Shown piece by piece: positions 22,456-28,594 of a DNA stretch of 35,307 bases. The translations under genes and the position numbers were made by a program. Positions within the stretch are counted from its first letter, which is position 1, and every line of letters begins with the position of its first letter. This stretch comes from a virus. The stretch spans positions 1 through 35,307 of the IMG/VR virus record IMGVR_UViG_3300042545_001295. One strand, written 5' to 3'. The notes under the pieces are model-generated. The model was not told where the DNA came from. It ran no database searches and saw nothing but the letters and a program-made list of their open reading frames with translations.

Positions 22456-22461
22456 AAAGCC

Positions 22462-22647
22462 ATGTCAAACAAATTCAAAGCACCTATCAAAGTAATCAAA
22501 AGCAGTTGGAGATCAGAATCGTTTAAGAAACCTTCAAGTCGAGGTGTTATTGTTTCTCGTAGTCTTTATGGAAATAGTAATACATTGACTAAGGTTAATG
22601 GAACATATGTATCCAAAGGCAACATGTTCAGTGGAAACATGTATTGA
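22462..22647 (+). CDS. hypothetical basic protein, 61 aa
   Basis: A small basic Ser/Asn-rich protein (MSNKFKAPIKVIKSSWRSESFKKPSSRG). The ATG at 22462 is set by the promoter box 6 nt upstream; a longer frame would run back into the endonuclease gene. It is followed 1 nt later by tilS. Unknown function. Confidence 0.6.
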   Translation: MSNKFKAPIKVIKSSWRSESFKKPSSRGVIVSRSLYGNSNTLTKVNGTYVSKGNMFSGNMY

Positions 22648-22648
22648 T

Positions 22649-23284
22649 ATGATTAGACTTGATAGATCATTAATTCCTAAAGAAGATTTTTGTGTTGCTG
22701 TAAGTGGAGGAATTGATTCTATAGCATGTTTACACTTGCTATCAAGGTTATATAAAGATAAAGTATCTGCCTGTCACTTCAATCATAACTTTCAATCAAC
22801 AAATGCAAAAATGCAGAGAGTTGTTGAAAGATTTTGCTCGCAACATAATATCAAATTAGTCTTGGGTAAAAGAACTAACTTTAATGATAATGTCAAACAT
22901 GGAATTGAAGATCATCTTAGAAAAGAAAGACTTAAATTTTTTTCTAGTCTAAACAAAGATATTATTGTGTGTCATCATCTCAATGATGCTGTTGAATCAT
23001 ATTTGATGAATACATTAAAAGGTTGTCCAGAATACACACCCATTCCAATCGCAACTAAATTTCATAATAATAATCATAAAATGATTCGTCCTTTTTTGAA
23101 AACAAAAAAGTCGAATATAAAAGACTACATTGATAATAATAACCTTTGGGAATTTGTTGTAGAAGATCCTACAAACAATGATACCAAATACAGAAGAAAC
23201 TTTATTAGAAATTCAATACTTCCAAATCTTAATAACTTTGGTTTAGAGAAAATTGTTTATAAAAAATTCTATTGCATTAATTAG
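22649..23284 (+). CDS. tilS: tRNA(Ile)-lysidine synthase TilS, N-terminal catalytic domain only, 211 aa
   Basis: TilS converts C34 of CAU tRNA to lysidine so that it reads AUA as isoleucine. Visible motifs are the PP-loop VAVSGGIDSIACL (about residue 16), CHFNHNF, EDHLRKERLKFF, HHLNDAVESYLMNTLKG, IRPFLKTKK and WEFVVEDPTNNDTKYRRNFIRNSILP, all in family order. Host TilS proteins are usually over 300 residues with C-terminal tRNA-binding domains, which are missing here. A likely substrate is the intron-split CAU tRNA at 28312. Start 22649 is 1 nt after the previous stop. Confidence 0.88.
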   Translation: MIRLDRSLIPKEDFCVAVSGGIDSIACLHLLSRLYKDKVSACHFNHNFQSTNAKMQRVVERFCSQHNIKLVLGKRTNFNDNVKHGIEDHLRKERLKFFSSLNKDIIVCHHLNDAVESYLMNTLKGCPEYTPIPIATKFHNNNHKMIRPFLKTKKSNIKDYIDNNNLWEFVVEDPTNNDTKYRRNFIRNSILPNLNNFGLEKIVYKKFYCIN

Positions 23285-23299
23285 AAACTAGATTAACAT
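23278..23299 (+). promoter_or_regulatory. A6CTA promoter-like box upstream of 23306
   Basis: TAATTAGAAACTA, GAT, TAACAT, 6 nt, ATG. It contains the tilS stop codon. Confidence 0.68.
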
Positions 23300-23305
23300 A
23301 CTGAC

Positions 23306-23533
23306 ATGCGACTCACTTACAGCAAGCGTTTGAAAGGTTCAAACAACAAAACATTCATCAATGTTTCTAAAGACAATGAACCTTATGGTCAAATCTATAC
23401 TTGGCAAAACACCAAAACCGATCAACATCCTTGGCATGGTTTGACAACAACAGGAAAACATTTCTGCAGTTATGGAGATGGTAATAAATCTGAAGGTTTG
23501 CATGATGTAATTGATTGGATGAATAAACAATAA
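23306..23533 (+). CDS. hypothetical protein, 75 aa
   Basis: A small protein (MRLTYSKRLKGSNNKTFINVSKDNEPYGQIYTWQNTKT...HPWHGLTTTGKHFCSYGD) that looks beta-rich and His-containing. No family is recognised. It ends 5 nt before tRNA-Leu. Confidence 0.65.
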   Translation: MRLTYSKRLKGSNNKTFINVSKDNEPYGQIYTWQNTKTDQHPWHGLTTTGKHFCSYGDGNKSEGLHDVIDWMNKQ

Positions 23534-23538
23534 TAAAT

Positions 23539-23622
23539 GGCCACGTGGTGAAATTGGTAAACACTGCGGACTTAAAATCCGTTGCCCTAATCGGCTTGTC
23601 GGTTCGACCCCGACCGTGGCTA
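23539..23622 (+). tRNA. tRNA-Leu (UAA)
   Basis: Acceptor GGCCACG/CGTGGCT, anticodon loop CTTAAAA (TAA), a long variable arm and T-arm GTCGG-TTCGACC-CCGAC. A73 is followed by GAG, so no CCA is encoded at this copy. A second copy of its 3' 20 nt followed by CCA lies at 24320. Confidence 0.9.
23603..23622 (+). repeat. direct repeat, tRNA-Leu 3' end, proximal copy
   Basis: Twenty bases from the T-loop to A73 of tRNA-Leu, identical to 24320-24339. The copies flank the Vsr-like endonuclease gene. Confidence 0.9.
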
Positions 23623-23632
23623 GAGACAGGAA

Positions 23633-24292
23633 TCACACTACTTCCACGTAGTCTGTCTTGGATGCTTCTAATTTAGAAGTAACTAAATGTGTGATAAAAT
23701 CGAGATATTTTTGAGAATTTGATTCTTTAAAACGTTTTTGCTGACTTGTGTTTATAACATATAATTCTATTTTATTTTCTATACATGCTTGAAGTTTTTT
23801 ATTATCATTTTCTTGAATTTGATTTAATTTATCTTCTCCGAAAATAGGTTCATAATGAAACAATCCATTAATTTCAAAAGCTAATTTCAAAGAAGGTATA
23901 TAAATATCAAGTTCAGAATCTATAACATTTTTACTTGAATAAGTAATTTCTAAATCTGGATATAAAATAAATAATTGTTTTTCTAACCATTTTTCTAACT
24001 TTGATCTACGAATTCCTTTGGTTTTGTGAGTGTTATTATATGTAGCTGAACATGATCTAGAACAAAAATTATTTGGAGTTTTTTCAATTTCTTTTGTATG
24101 TTTTTCAAATAATATTTCACAGTTAAGACATTTGACTTCTGTTTTAGGAGAGTGACCCCTTGATTTTAATCTACATATTGAGCTACAATAAATACCAATT
24201 CCAAAATTTTTTTTTCTACTTCTTCTATTTTTCCATGAATTAACACCCACTTCAAAATTACAATCGCATCTATCACATGTAAGAAATTTCAT
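23633..24292 (-). CDS. Vsr/PD-(D/E)XK-type endonuclease with N-terminal zinc clusters, 219 aa
   Basis: N-terminal CxxC pairs (CDRCDCNFEV...CSSIC; CLNC...CSRSC) are followed by a restriction-fold core: SKLEKWLEKQLFILYP, ELDIYIPSLKLAFEINGLFHYE, then NDNKKLQACIENKIELYVI. The D...E-I-N-G pattern fits Vsr-like/EDxHD homing nucleases. The start at 24292 is set by a TAAATA box 5 nt upstream on this strand. It lies antisense behind tRNA-Leu, between copies of the tRNA 3' end. A mobile endonuclease. Confidence 0.75.
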   Translation of the reverse strand: MKFLTCDRCDCNFEVGVNSWKNRRSRKKNFGIGIYCSSICRLKSRGHSPKTEVKCLNCEILFEKHTKEIEKTPNNFCSRSCSATYNNTHKTKGIRRSKLEKWLEKQLFILYPDLEITYSSKNVIDSELDIYIPSLKLAFEINGLFHYEPIFGEDKLNQIQENDNKKLQACIENKIELYVINTSQQKRFKESNSQKYLDFITHLVTSKLEASKTDYVEVV

Positions 24293-24297
24293 ACTAA

Positions 24298-24303
24298 TAT
24301 TTA
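24298..24303 (-). promoter_or_regulatory. TAAATA late-promoter-like box of the Vsr-like gene
   Basis: On the - strand TAAATA, 5 nt (TTAGT), ATG 24292. Confidence 0.55.
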
Positions 24304-24319
24304 TTCCAAAAGATACATT

Positions 24320-24339
24320 TTCGACCCCGACCGTGGCTA
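24320..24339 (+). repeat. direct repeat, displaced tRNA-Leu 3' end
   Basis: Identical to 23603-23622 and followed by CCA (24340-24342). It looks like the original CCA-encoding end of tRNA-Leu, displaced about 700 bp by insertion of the endonuclease element. Confidence 0.9.
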
Positions 24340-24347
24340 CCATCTAT

Positions 24348-24369
24348 TAATAAAAAACTAAAATATAAA
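24348..24369 (+). promoter_or_regulatory. A6CTA promoter-like box upstream of 24377
   Basis: TAATAAAAAACTA, AAA, TATAAA, 7 nt, ATG. Confidence 0.75.
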
Positions 24370-24376
24370 ACACATC

Positions 24377-24766
24377 ATGAAAATCAGAATTGATAATATC
24401 GGCGCACAACCTCCGACATATCTTGGCAATCCGCCAGAGGATGTAGACAATAGACTGGTTATTGTTAAGTATTTTCCTAATGGTAAATACGATAAATTGC
24501 AGGAATATATTGATGTTCTTGGGTGGGAGGATGATGGTGACTATATCAGAAAAAATATGTGTAGCATTCACAAGAACTGCTTTGAAGGCAAAGAGAATAA
24601 TATAGTGATTGCTGATCTTACCTATAATGCTAAAGAAGAAGACACATTCTTAGAGACTGTAGGTGAGCGAGTGTTAGATTTATCACTAGAAGATCGTGAA
24701 ACTTTCTTTGAGGTGTATGCTCTTGCGGCAAAGAAACTGAAACTCAATACAACTGTTCAATCCTAA
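24377..24766 (+). CDS. hypothetical protein, 129 aa
   Basis: Begins MKIRIDNIGAQPPTYLGNPPEDVDNRLVIVKYFPNGKYDKLQEYIDVLGWEDD. An acidic, globular protein without recognised motif. Monocistronic by layout, with its own box and another box after it. Confidence 0.72.
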   Translation: MKIRIDNIGAQPPTYLGNPPEDVDNRLVIVKYFPNGKYDKLQEYIDVLGWEDDGDYIRKNMCSIHKNCFEGKENNIVIADLTYNAKEEDTFLETVGERVLDLSLEDRETFFEVYALAAKKLKLNTTVQS

Positions 24767-24788
24767 TATAAAAAAACTAAAATAGAAT
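24767..24788 (+). promoter_or_regulatory. A6CTA promoter-like box upstream of 24795
   Basis: TATAAAAAAACTA, AAA, TAGAAT, 6 nt, ATG. Confidence 0.72.
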
Positions 24789-24794
24789 AAAATT

Positions 24795-24989
24795 ATGAAT
24801 GATACTAAAAAAACTGAAAACAGAATCAAATATCTCGAAAAGAAAGTAGCTTCTTATAAAGATCAACTTGAAGAAAGCAAAGTAATAATCAATAAACAAA
24901 GACTGGAAATTCTTAACGAAAGGTCTTGGCGTATGTTATTTCGACAACTAATGAAAGATGCAGTTGATGAAACTGAATTTCGATACTAA
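24795..24989 (+). CDS. small coiled-coil protein, 64 aa
   Basis: A charged heptad-like protein (ENRIKYLEKKVASYKDQLEESKVIINKQRLEILNE), predicted to form a coiled coil. Function unknown. It ends inside the next promoter box. Confidence 0.68.
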   Translation: MNDTKKTENRIKYLEKKVASYKDQLEESKVIINKQRLEILNERSWRMLFRQLMKDAVDETEFRY

Positions 24990-25008
24990 TAAAAAACTAA
25001 AATAGAAT
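24987..25008 (+). promoter_or_regulatory. A6CTA promoter-like box upstream of 25015
   Basis: TAATAAAAAACTA, AAA, TAGAAT, 6 nt, ATG. Almost identical to the preceding box. Confidence 0.78.
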
Positions 25009-25014
25009 AAAGCC

Positions 25015-25494
25015 ATGGGACTAGACATGTATATCTTTAAGGTCAAAAAGACCAAACACACCATCGACGAATTGCACGAACTCGACAGGGAAACCAATCC
25101 AAACGATCCAAAAATCGTAGAGTTTTTGCCATTAGATCAACCATATCCAGATACTTTTAAAGACTATTATACTATCTTTCATCAGGTGGCCTATTGGCGC
25201 AAATTTAATGCGCTTCATAATTGGTTTGTCACACATGTTCAAGTAGGAATCGACAACTGCGCACATTATGAACTAGACAAAGATGTTTTAATTGATTTGC
25301 TGGAAACATTACTGAATACAAAATCAGAAAATGATCCTTCTGAAATGATGCCAGTTTCTGGTTTCTTTTTTGGATCAACTGATGTTGATGAATACTATTG
25401 GGAACGTATTGAAAAAGCAATTGATGAAATTTCTAATCTTATTGACAACACCAACTGGGATAAAGAACGATTGTTTTATACTTCATCTTGGTGA
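25015..25494 (+). CDS. conserved phage/bacterial hypothetical protein (MGLDMY family), 159 aa
   Basis: Starts MGLDMYIFKVKK and contains VAYWRKFNALHNWFV, GFFFGSTDVDEYYWERIEKAI and the C-terminus FYTSSW. I recall this pattern from a family found in many phages and bacteria with no proven function. Complete length. Confidence 0.8.
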   Translation: MGLDMYIFKVKKTKHTIDELHELDRETNPNDPKIVEFLPLDQPYPDTFKDYYTIFHQVAYWRKFNALHNWFVTHVQVGIDNCAHYELDKDVLIDLLETLLNTKSENDPSEMMPVSGFFFGSTDVDEYYWERIEKAIDEISNLIDNTNWDKERLFYTSSW

Positions 25495-25495
25495 T

Positions 25496-25517
25496 TAATA
25501 AGAAACTAAAATAAACT
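25496..25517 (+). promoter_or_regulatory. A6CTA promoter-like box upstream of 25525
   Basis: TAATAAGAAACTA, AAA, TAAACT, 7 nt, GTG. It supports GTG rather than the later ATG as start. Confidence 0.7.
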
Positions 25518-25524
25518 AACACAA

Positions 25525-25743
25525 GTGAAAGAATATATGAAAATACTTGCACCAAACTTTGAAGACATGGAATCTGTTCTTGATTCTTGCGGTCACGAAC
25601 TAATCAATGAAGTTAATATTGCTTATGAAAAACTTGGCAAAGATAATCTTTGGGAGTTGACAGATAAGTTCCTACAGTTTCAACGCCTCCTTCATGAACA
25701 AATCAAAGAGATTTTCCCAGATCACGACTTTAAAAACTTCTAA
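25525..25743 (+). CDS. hypothetical protein, 72 aa, GTG start
   Basis: A helical acidic protein (MKILAPNFEDMESVLDSCGHELINEVNIAYEKLGKDNL). The GTG at 25525 fits the promoter spacing; the in-frame ATG at 25537 is an alternative. It ends 10 nt before tRNA-Arg. Confidence 0.65.
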   Translation: MKEYMKILAPNFEDMESVLDSCGHELINEVNIAYEKLGKDNLWELTDKFLQFQRLLHEQIKEIFPDHDFKNF

Positions 25744-25753
25744 TAAGTTTATT

Positions 25754-25828
25754 GCGCCTATAGTTAAAAGGATATAACCTCGGTTTTCTAAACCGATATT
25801 TCAAGTTCAATTCTTGATGGGCGCACCA
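25754..25828 (+). tRNA. tRNA-Arg (UCU)
   Basis: Acceptor GCGCCTA/TGGGCGC, anticodon stem TCGGT/ACCGA, loop TTTCTAA (TCT), T-loop TTCAATT, encoded CCA. Confidence 0.92.
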
Positions 25829-25834
25829 ATTTTA

Positions 25835-26644
25835 TTATTCAATAGATTTTGACCATCCACATTTTTTATAAGCAGAAAAATCTATTCGTTTGATATTTTT
25901 TGTTTTTTTATCTTTAAAAATTGTAATTGTTTTATCTGTAATATATTGTATCGCATTGTAGCACTTTTTAGAACAATACATTGAATCTAAAATTGGAACA
26001 TATGAAACGCCACAATGTAAACAAATATAAGGTTCTTTGATTTTATCATTTTGTGAATTATTAATATTTTTTTCTTTCTTCATAGAAATTATTTTTTCAG
26101 CTTTATCATTTCTACGTTTTTCTCTTTCGAGTTTACGTTTTTCTTTTTCAAGTTTTTTAATTTCAAAACCATCCCAATTAATAATTCTACCTTCTTCCCA
26201 CTCAAAAGGAATCTCTAATTCAACTGAAATCTTCTTATTTTGTTTGGTATGTTTGTTATGAATCCATCTTGTATTTTTTTGACTATTGTTTATAGTTTGT
26301 GTTTCTGAAGCAATTCTAGCATATTTAACTTTCATTTTTTCAAACAATCTTCCGTTTACCCTGTAATCTCGTCCACTGTGTTGACACCAAGACATCCAAC
26401 ACCAAGCTCTTATCATTTTACTTGTTTTGAATTTATTCCCTTTGAACATTTTAGTTAACAATAAATGGCATATGAAATGCTCTCTCGCAGTAAGCCTAAC
26501 AATATTCGAACATTCATCTGAACCCCCAATGCTTTTTGGAACTATGTGATGTTTTTCTGAATATCCAATTGGTTGATTTTGCTTTCGATTGTTTATAATA
26601 TTAAAATACCATTTACTATATTTTGTATCTTCTAATTCATTCAT
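25835..26644 (-). CDS. HNH endonuclease, 269 aa
   Basis: The N-terminal nuclease segment is GYSEKHHIVPKSIGGSDECSNIVRLTAREHFICHLLL (about residues 27-63), a typical phage HNH with the HH pair. A long Lys/Glu coiled coil (LEKEKRKLEREKRR) and a CLHCG...YCSKKC zinc finger follow. Start 26644 lies 5 nt after a TAAATA box. The gene ends 6 nt from the 3' end of tRNA-Arg, in antisense orientation. Confidence 0.85.
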   Translation of the reverse strand: MNELEDTKYSKWYFNIINNRKQNQPIGYSEKHHIVPKSIGGSDECSNIVRLTAREHFICHLLLTKMFKGNKFKTSKMIRAWCWMSWCQHSGRDYRVNGRLFEKMKVKYARIASETQTINNSQKNTRWIHNKHTKQNKKISVELEIPFEWEEGRIINWDGFEIKKLEKEKRKLEREKRRNDKAEKIISMKKEKNINNSQNDKIKEPYICLHCGVSYVPILDSMYCSKKCYNAIQYITDKTITIFKDKKTKNIKRIDFSAYKKCGWSKSIE

Positions 26645-26649
26645 ACTAG

Positions 26650-26655
26650 TATTTA
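26650..26655 (-). promoter_or_regulatory. TAAATA late-promoter-like box of the HNH gene at 26644
   Basis: On the - strand GATAAATA, 5 nt (CTAGT), ATG 26644. Confidence 0.58.
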
Positions 26656-26678
26656 TCACTTAGAAGTATTTATTGTAA

Positions 26679-26700
26679 TAATAAAAAACTAGATTAATAT
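26679..26700 (+). promoter_or_regulatory. A6CTA promoter-like box upstream of 26707
   Basis: TAATAAAAAACTA, GAT, TAATAT, 6 nt, ATG. Confidence 0.75.
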
Positions 26701-26706
26701 ACTGAC

Positions 26707-26868
26707 ATGCAAACTGACACAATTGAACAAACAATCGAGAAACTTCTTGAAACTGTTCGTGATCTGTCTCACATCATTCAAGTGTCCATCGAGCGTGGTG
26801 GCATTATCAAGAATGATATGAGAGAAGAGTTTGAAACTACAATGAATAATCACTATAACCAATACTAA
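26707..26868 (+). CDS. small protein, 53 aa, first of a tandem paralogous pair
   Basis: Reads MQTDTIEQTIEKLLETVRDL then SHIIQVSIE and ends MNNHYNQY. The neighbouring gene at 26873 has the same layout (TIEQLLATIRDLSELTQVTI...MDKHNNQY), so the two arose by duplication. A helical protein of unknown function. The start is fixed by the promoter box 6 nt upstream. Confidence 0.7.
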   Translation: MQTDTIEQTIEKLLETVRDLSHIIQVSIERGGIIKNDMREEFETTMNNHYNQY

Positions 26869-26872
26869 TAAT

Positions 26873-27049
26873 ATGGATACTGCGGAACAAACAATTGAAC
26901 AATTGCTCGCAACTATTCGGGATCTTTCAGAACTCACTCAAGTAACAATCAATTCACTCAAACCCGATATTAGTCTATTTGATGATTCCTCAAATATATT
27001 TCAAGAGAGGTTCAACGCTATCATGGATAAACACAACAACCAATACTAA
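26873..27049 (+). CDS. small protein, 58 aa, paralogue of the preceding gene
   Basis: MDTAEQTIEQLLATIRDLSE is followed by a more divergent middle and the shared ending MDKHNNQY. It starts 4 nt after the previous stop with the same AATAATATG junction used again before the next gene. Conservation of both ends with a diverged middle suggests both copies are functional. Confidence 0.68.
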   Translation: MDTAEQTIEQLLATIRDLSELTQVTINSLKPDISLFDDSSNIFQERFNAIMDKHNNQY

Positions 27050-27053
27050 TAAT

Positions 27054-27317
27054 ATGTTTTTTAATCTTTTTAATCTTTTTAATCCTAAAAGACGAGTAGT
27101 CATTGAGCATAATATCACCTCAAATATTGATGGTGAGAGATTCCCACCAGTAGTTATTAATGAAAGTTATTGGGGTGCAGATTTTGATATCTACAATGGC
27201 GACACTCTTATCCACGACGATGGTGAGTACGGCAACATCCCTGTTACTTTCCACCAGACATTCTTGACCACTCGCATGACAGACGAGCAACTTCTCCGTA
27301 AATACAGAAACAAATGA
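27054..27317 (+). CDS. hypothetical protein, 87 aa
   Basis: N-terminal MFFNLFNLFNPKRR is hydrophobic then basic (possible membrane contact). The rest is an acidic soluble part (GADFDIYNGDTLIHDDGEYGNIPVTF). The longer frame from 26979 would overlap the preceding gene, so 27054 is preferred. It overlaps the next gene as ATGA. Confidence 0.65.
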   Translation: MFFNLFNLFNPKRRVVIEHNITSNIDGERFPPVVINESYWGADFDIYNGDTLIHDDGEYGNIPVTFHQTFLTTRMTDEQLLRKYRNK

Positions 27318-27514
27318 AACCCGCTAGGTATGTTTGTATTATCGCTACTCCATTTGAACATAAAATAAAGACTGCTGATAGTTTTACAGATTTTCCTAAA
27401 TGGGTTAAAGACTATCTTAAACAAAAACATAATAAAGGAGAATGGATTTTATTTAAAACGGGCGATGATGGTAAAATTCATCGTTGCTATTCGAATGGTA
27501 GGAAAAATTCTTAA
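27314..27514 (+). CDS. hypothetical protein, 66 aa
   Basis: A basic small protein (MKPARYVCIIATPFEHKIKTADSFTDFPKWVKDYLKQKHNK). ATGA overlap with the upstream stop supports coupling. Function unknown. Confidence 0.67.
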   Translation: MKPARYVCIIATPFEHKIKTADSFTDFPKWVKDYLKQKHNKGEWILFKTGDDGKIHRCYSNGRKNS

Positions 27515-27535
27515 ACACATCTAATAAAGAAACAA

Positions 27536-27763
27536 ATGAAACTTATTGTCAAAGAACAAGAACTTATTCTTGACACACAAGAAGGTCAGTATACAATTAA
27601 ACGCGCTCATGAAGAAGATGAGTGGCATGTAATAAATGAATTTGTTGATTTAAACTTTTTCTATGATATTGATGAAGATAAATACCACGCCGCAATCTAT
27701 CTTGTTCTAGATGGACAAACCAAATCAGAAACAGGACACGAAATCGAAGTAGAATTCGCTTGA
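27536..27763 (+). CDS. hypothetical protein, 75 aa
   Basis: A beta-rich acidic protein (MKLIVKEQELILDTQEGQYTIKRAHEEDEWHVINEFVD). No motif, no clear ribosome binding site. Same transcription unit as its neighbours. Confidence 0.67.
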   Translation: MKLIVKEQELILDTQEGQYTIKRAHEEDEWHVINEFVDLNFFYDIDEDKYHAAIYLVLDGQTKSETGHEIEVEFA

Positions 27764-27778
27764 TAAAAAGTTTATATA

Positions 27779-27967
27779 ATGTATAATAAAAAACCAATAG
27801 AAAAAGTTATGCTTGCCAATGGGCATGTGGCTGTTGGTTTTCTGAATGATAAAGAATTTGATGATTATATCAATCATCTGTGTGACAAATATATTACAGA
27901 AATAGTTTTAAGAAAAACTTTTTCTCCCGATGAATACGAAAACGACAACAGCATGTTTTCAGAATAA
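27779..27967 (+). CDS. hypothetical protein, 62 aa
   Basis: Reads MYNKKPIEKVMLANGHVAVGFLNDKEFDDYINHLCDKY. A small acidic protein of unknown role, the last gene before a promoter box. Confidence 0.65.
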   Translation: MYNKKPIEKVMLANGHVAVGFLNDKEFDDYINHLCDKYITEIVLRKTFSPDEYENDNSMFSE

Positions 27968-27968
27968 T

Positions 27969-27990
27969 TAATAAAAAACTAGATTATCTT
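27969..27990 (+). promoter_or_regulatory. A6CTA promoter-like box before the 28085 gene
   Basis: TTAATAAAAAACTA, GAT, TATCTT. ATG directly follows the hexamer (15-codon frame to 28038). The next real gene is at 28085, after a small CGGTGA/TCACCG hairpin (28043-28061), so a leader or attenuator is possible. Confidence 0.65.
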
Positions 27991-28084
27991 ATGGGACAAG
28001 ATGTTGACAAAGTGAAAATTGTTGGTATCTTAAATTAGTCGGCGGTGACAATGATTCACCGATAACAGCAAAAAACGCAATAAT

Positions 28085-28258
28085 ATGGAAACAAACATTA
28101 AAAAGATGGGCAAACATCAAAGAGAAGCGTTTGCATTCATCAGTAAGATTGATGGATGGCATTCTTTTGATAAGAAAGCCAAGCGCATTATTCTTGCTCT
28201 TGAAAAGCGCAATCTTGTCGATGTCAACATCGAAACAAATCAATACAGACTCCGATAA
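28085..28258 (+). CDS. small basic protein, possible winged-helix fragment, 57 aa
   Basis: METNIKKMGKHQREAFAFISK is followed by DGWHSFDKKAKRIILALEKRNLVDV and NTNQYRLR-like C-terminal strand (ETNQYRLR). The pattern helix, turn, helix, beta strand resembles a small winged-helix domain. Role unknown. It sits upstream of the intron-containing CAU tRNA. Confidence 0.65.
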   Translation: METNIKKMGKHQREAFAFISKIDGWHSFDKKAKRIILALEKRNLVDVNIETNQYRLR

Positions 28259-28311
28259 TATCGGTAATCTGACCTAAGCAAGTCAATAAAAGGCTGTTCA
28301 ATTTTATATAA

Positions 28312-28594
28312 AGGGGTGTAGCTTAATGGTCAAAGCAGTCGACTTTAACGGGTCTTCTTGTTAGAAATAATAAGTTAGCAGAACTTAAATTCAAGGAACG
28401 CTTAACAGATAATGCTGATGCCAATCTTGAGCGAAATCTCGAAAGAGAGACGTGCAGAGACTATAATAGTTCAGTCTTAACAGGTAATGCTGAAGATTAA
28501 GGGATAGTCCAGACCACAAACCGAAAGGGTAGTGAAAACTATAGTGGTAAGCATAATCGATTGAGTGGGGGTTCGAATCCCTCCACCCCTACCA
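28312..28594 (+). tRNA. CAU tRNA (tRNA-Met or tRNA-Ile2), interrupted by a group I intron
   Basis: Exons 28312-28344 and 28552-28594 give acceptor AGGGGTG/CACCCCT (A1-T72), D-arm GCTT/AAGC, anticodon stem GTCGA/TCGAT, loop CT|CATAA and T-arm GGGGG-TTCGAAT-CCCTC, with CCA encoded. The intron lies between positions 33 and 34. The anticodon CAT could be elongator Met. The stem-loop CGACTCATAATCG equals that of E. coli tRNA-Ile2 as I remember it, and this phage encodes TilS, so an AUA-reading lysidine tRNA is an attractive alternative. It is not an initiator (1-72 is paired). Confidence 0.87.
28345..28551 (+). other. group I intron in the CAU tRNA (207 nt, ORF-less)
   Basis: 5' exon GACT pairs with a GGTC guide at 28351-28354 to give the U-G splice-site pair; the terminal base is G28551. 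The core has GCCAATCTTGAGCG, CGTGCAGAGACTATAATAG and GGGATAGTCCAGACCACAAAC. It is closely similar to the tRNA-Asn and tmRNA introns of this window, so the three share an ancestor. Confidence 0.87.
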
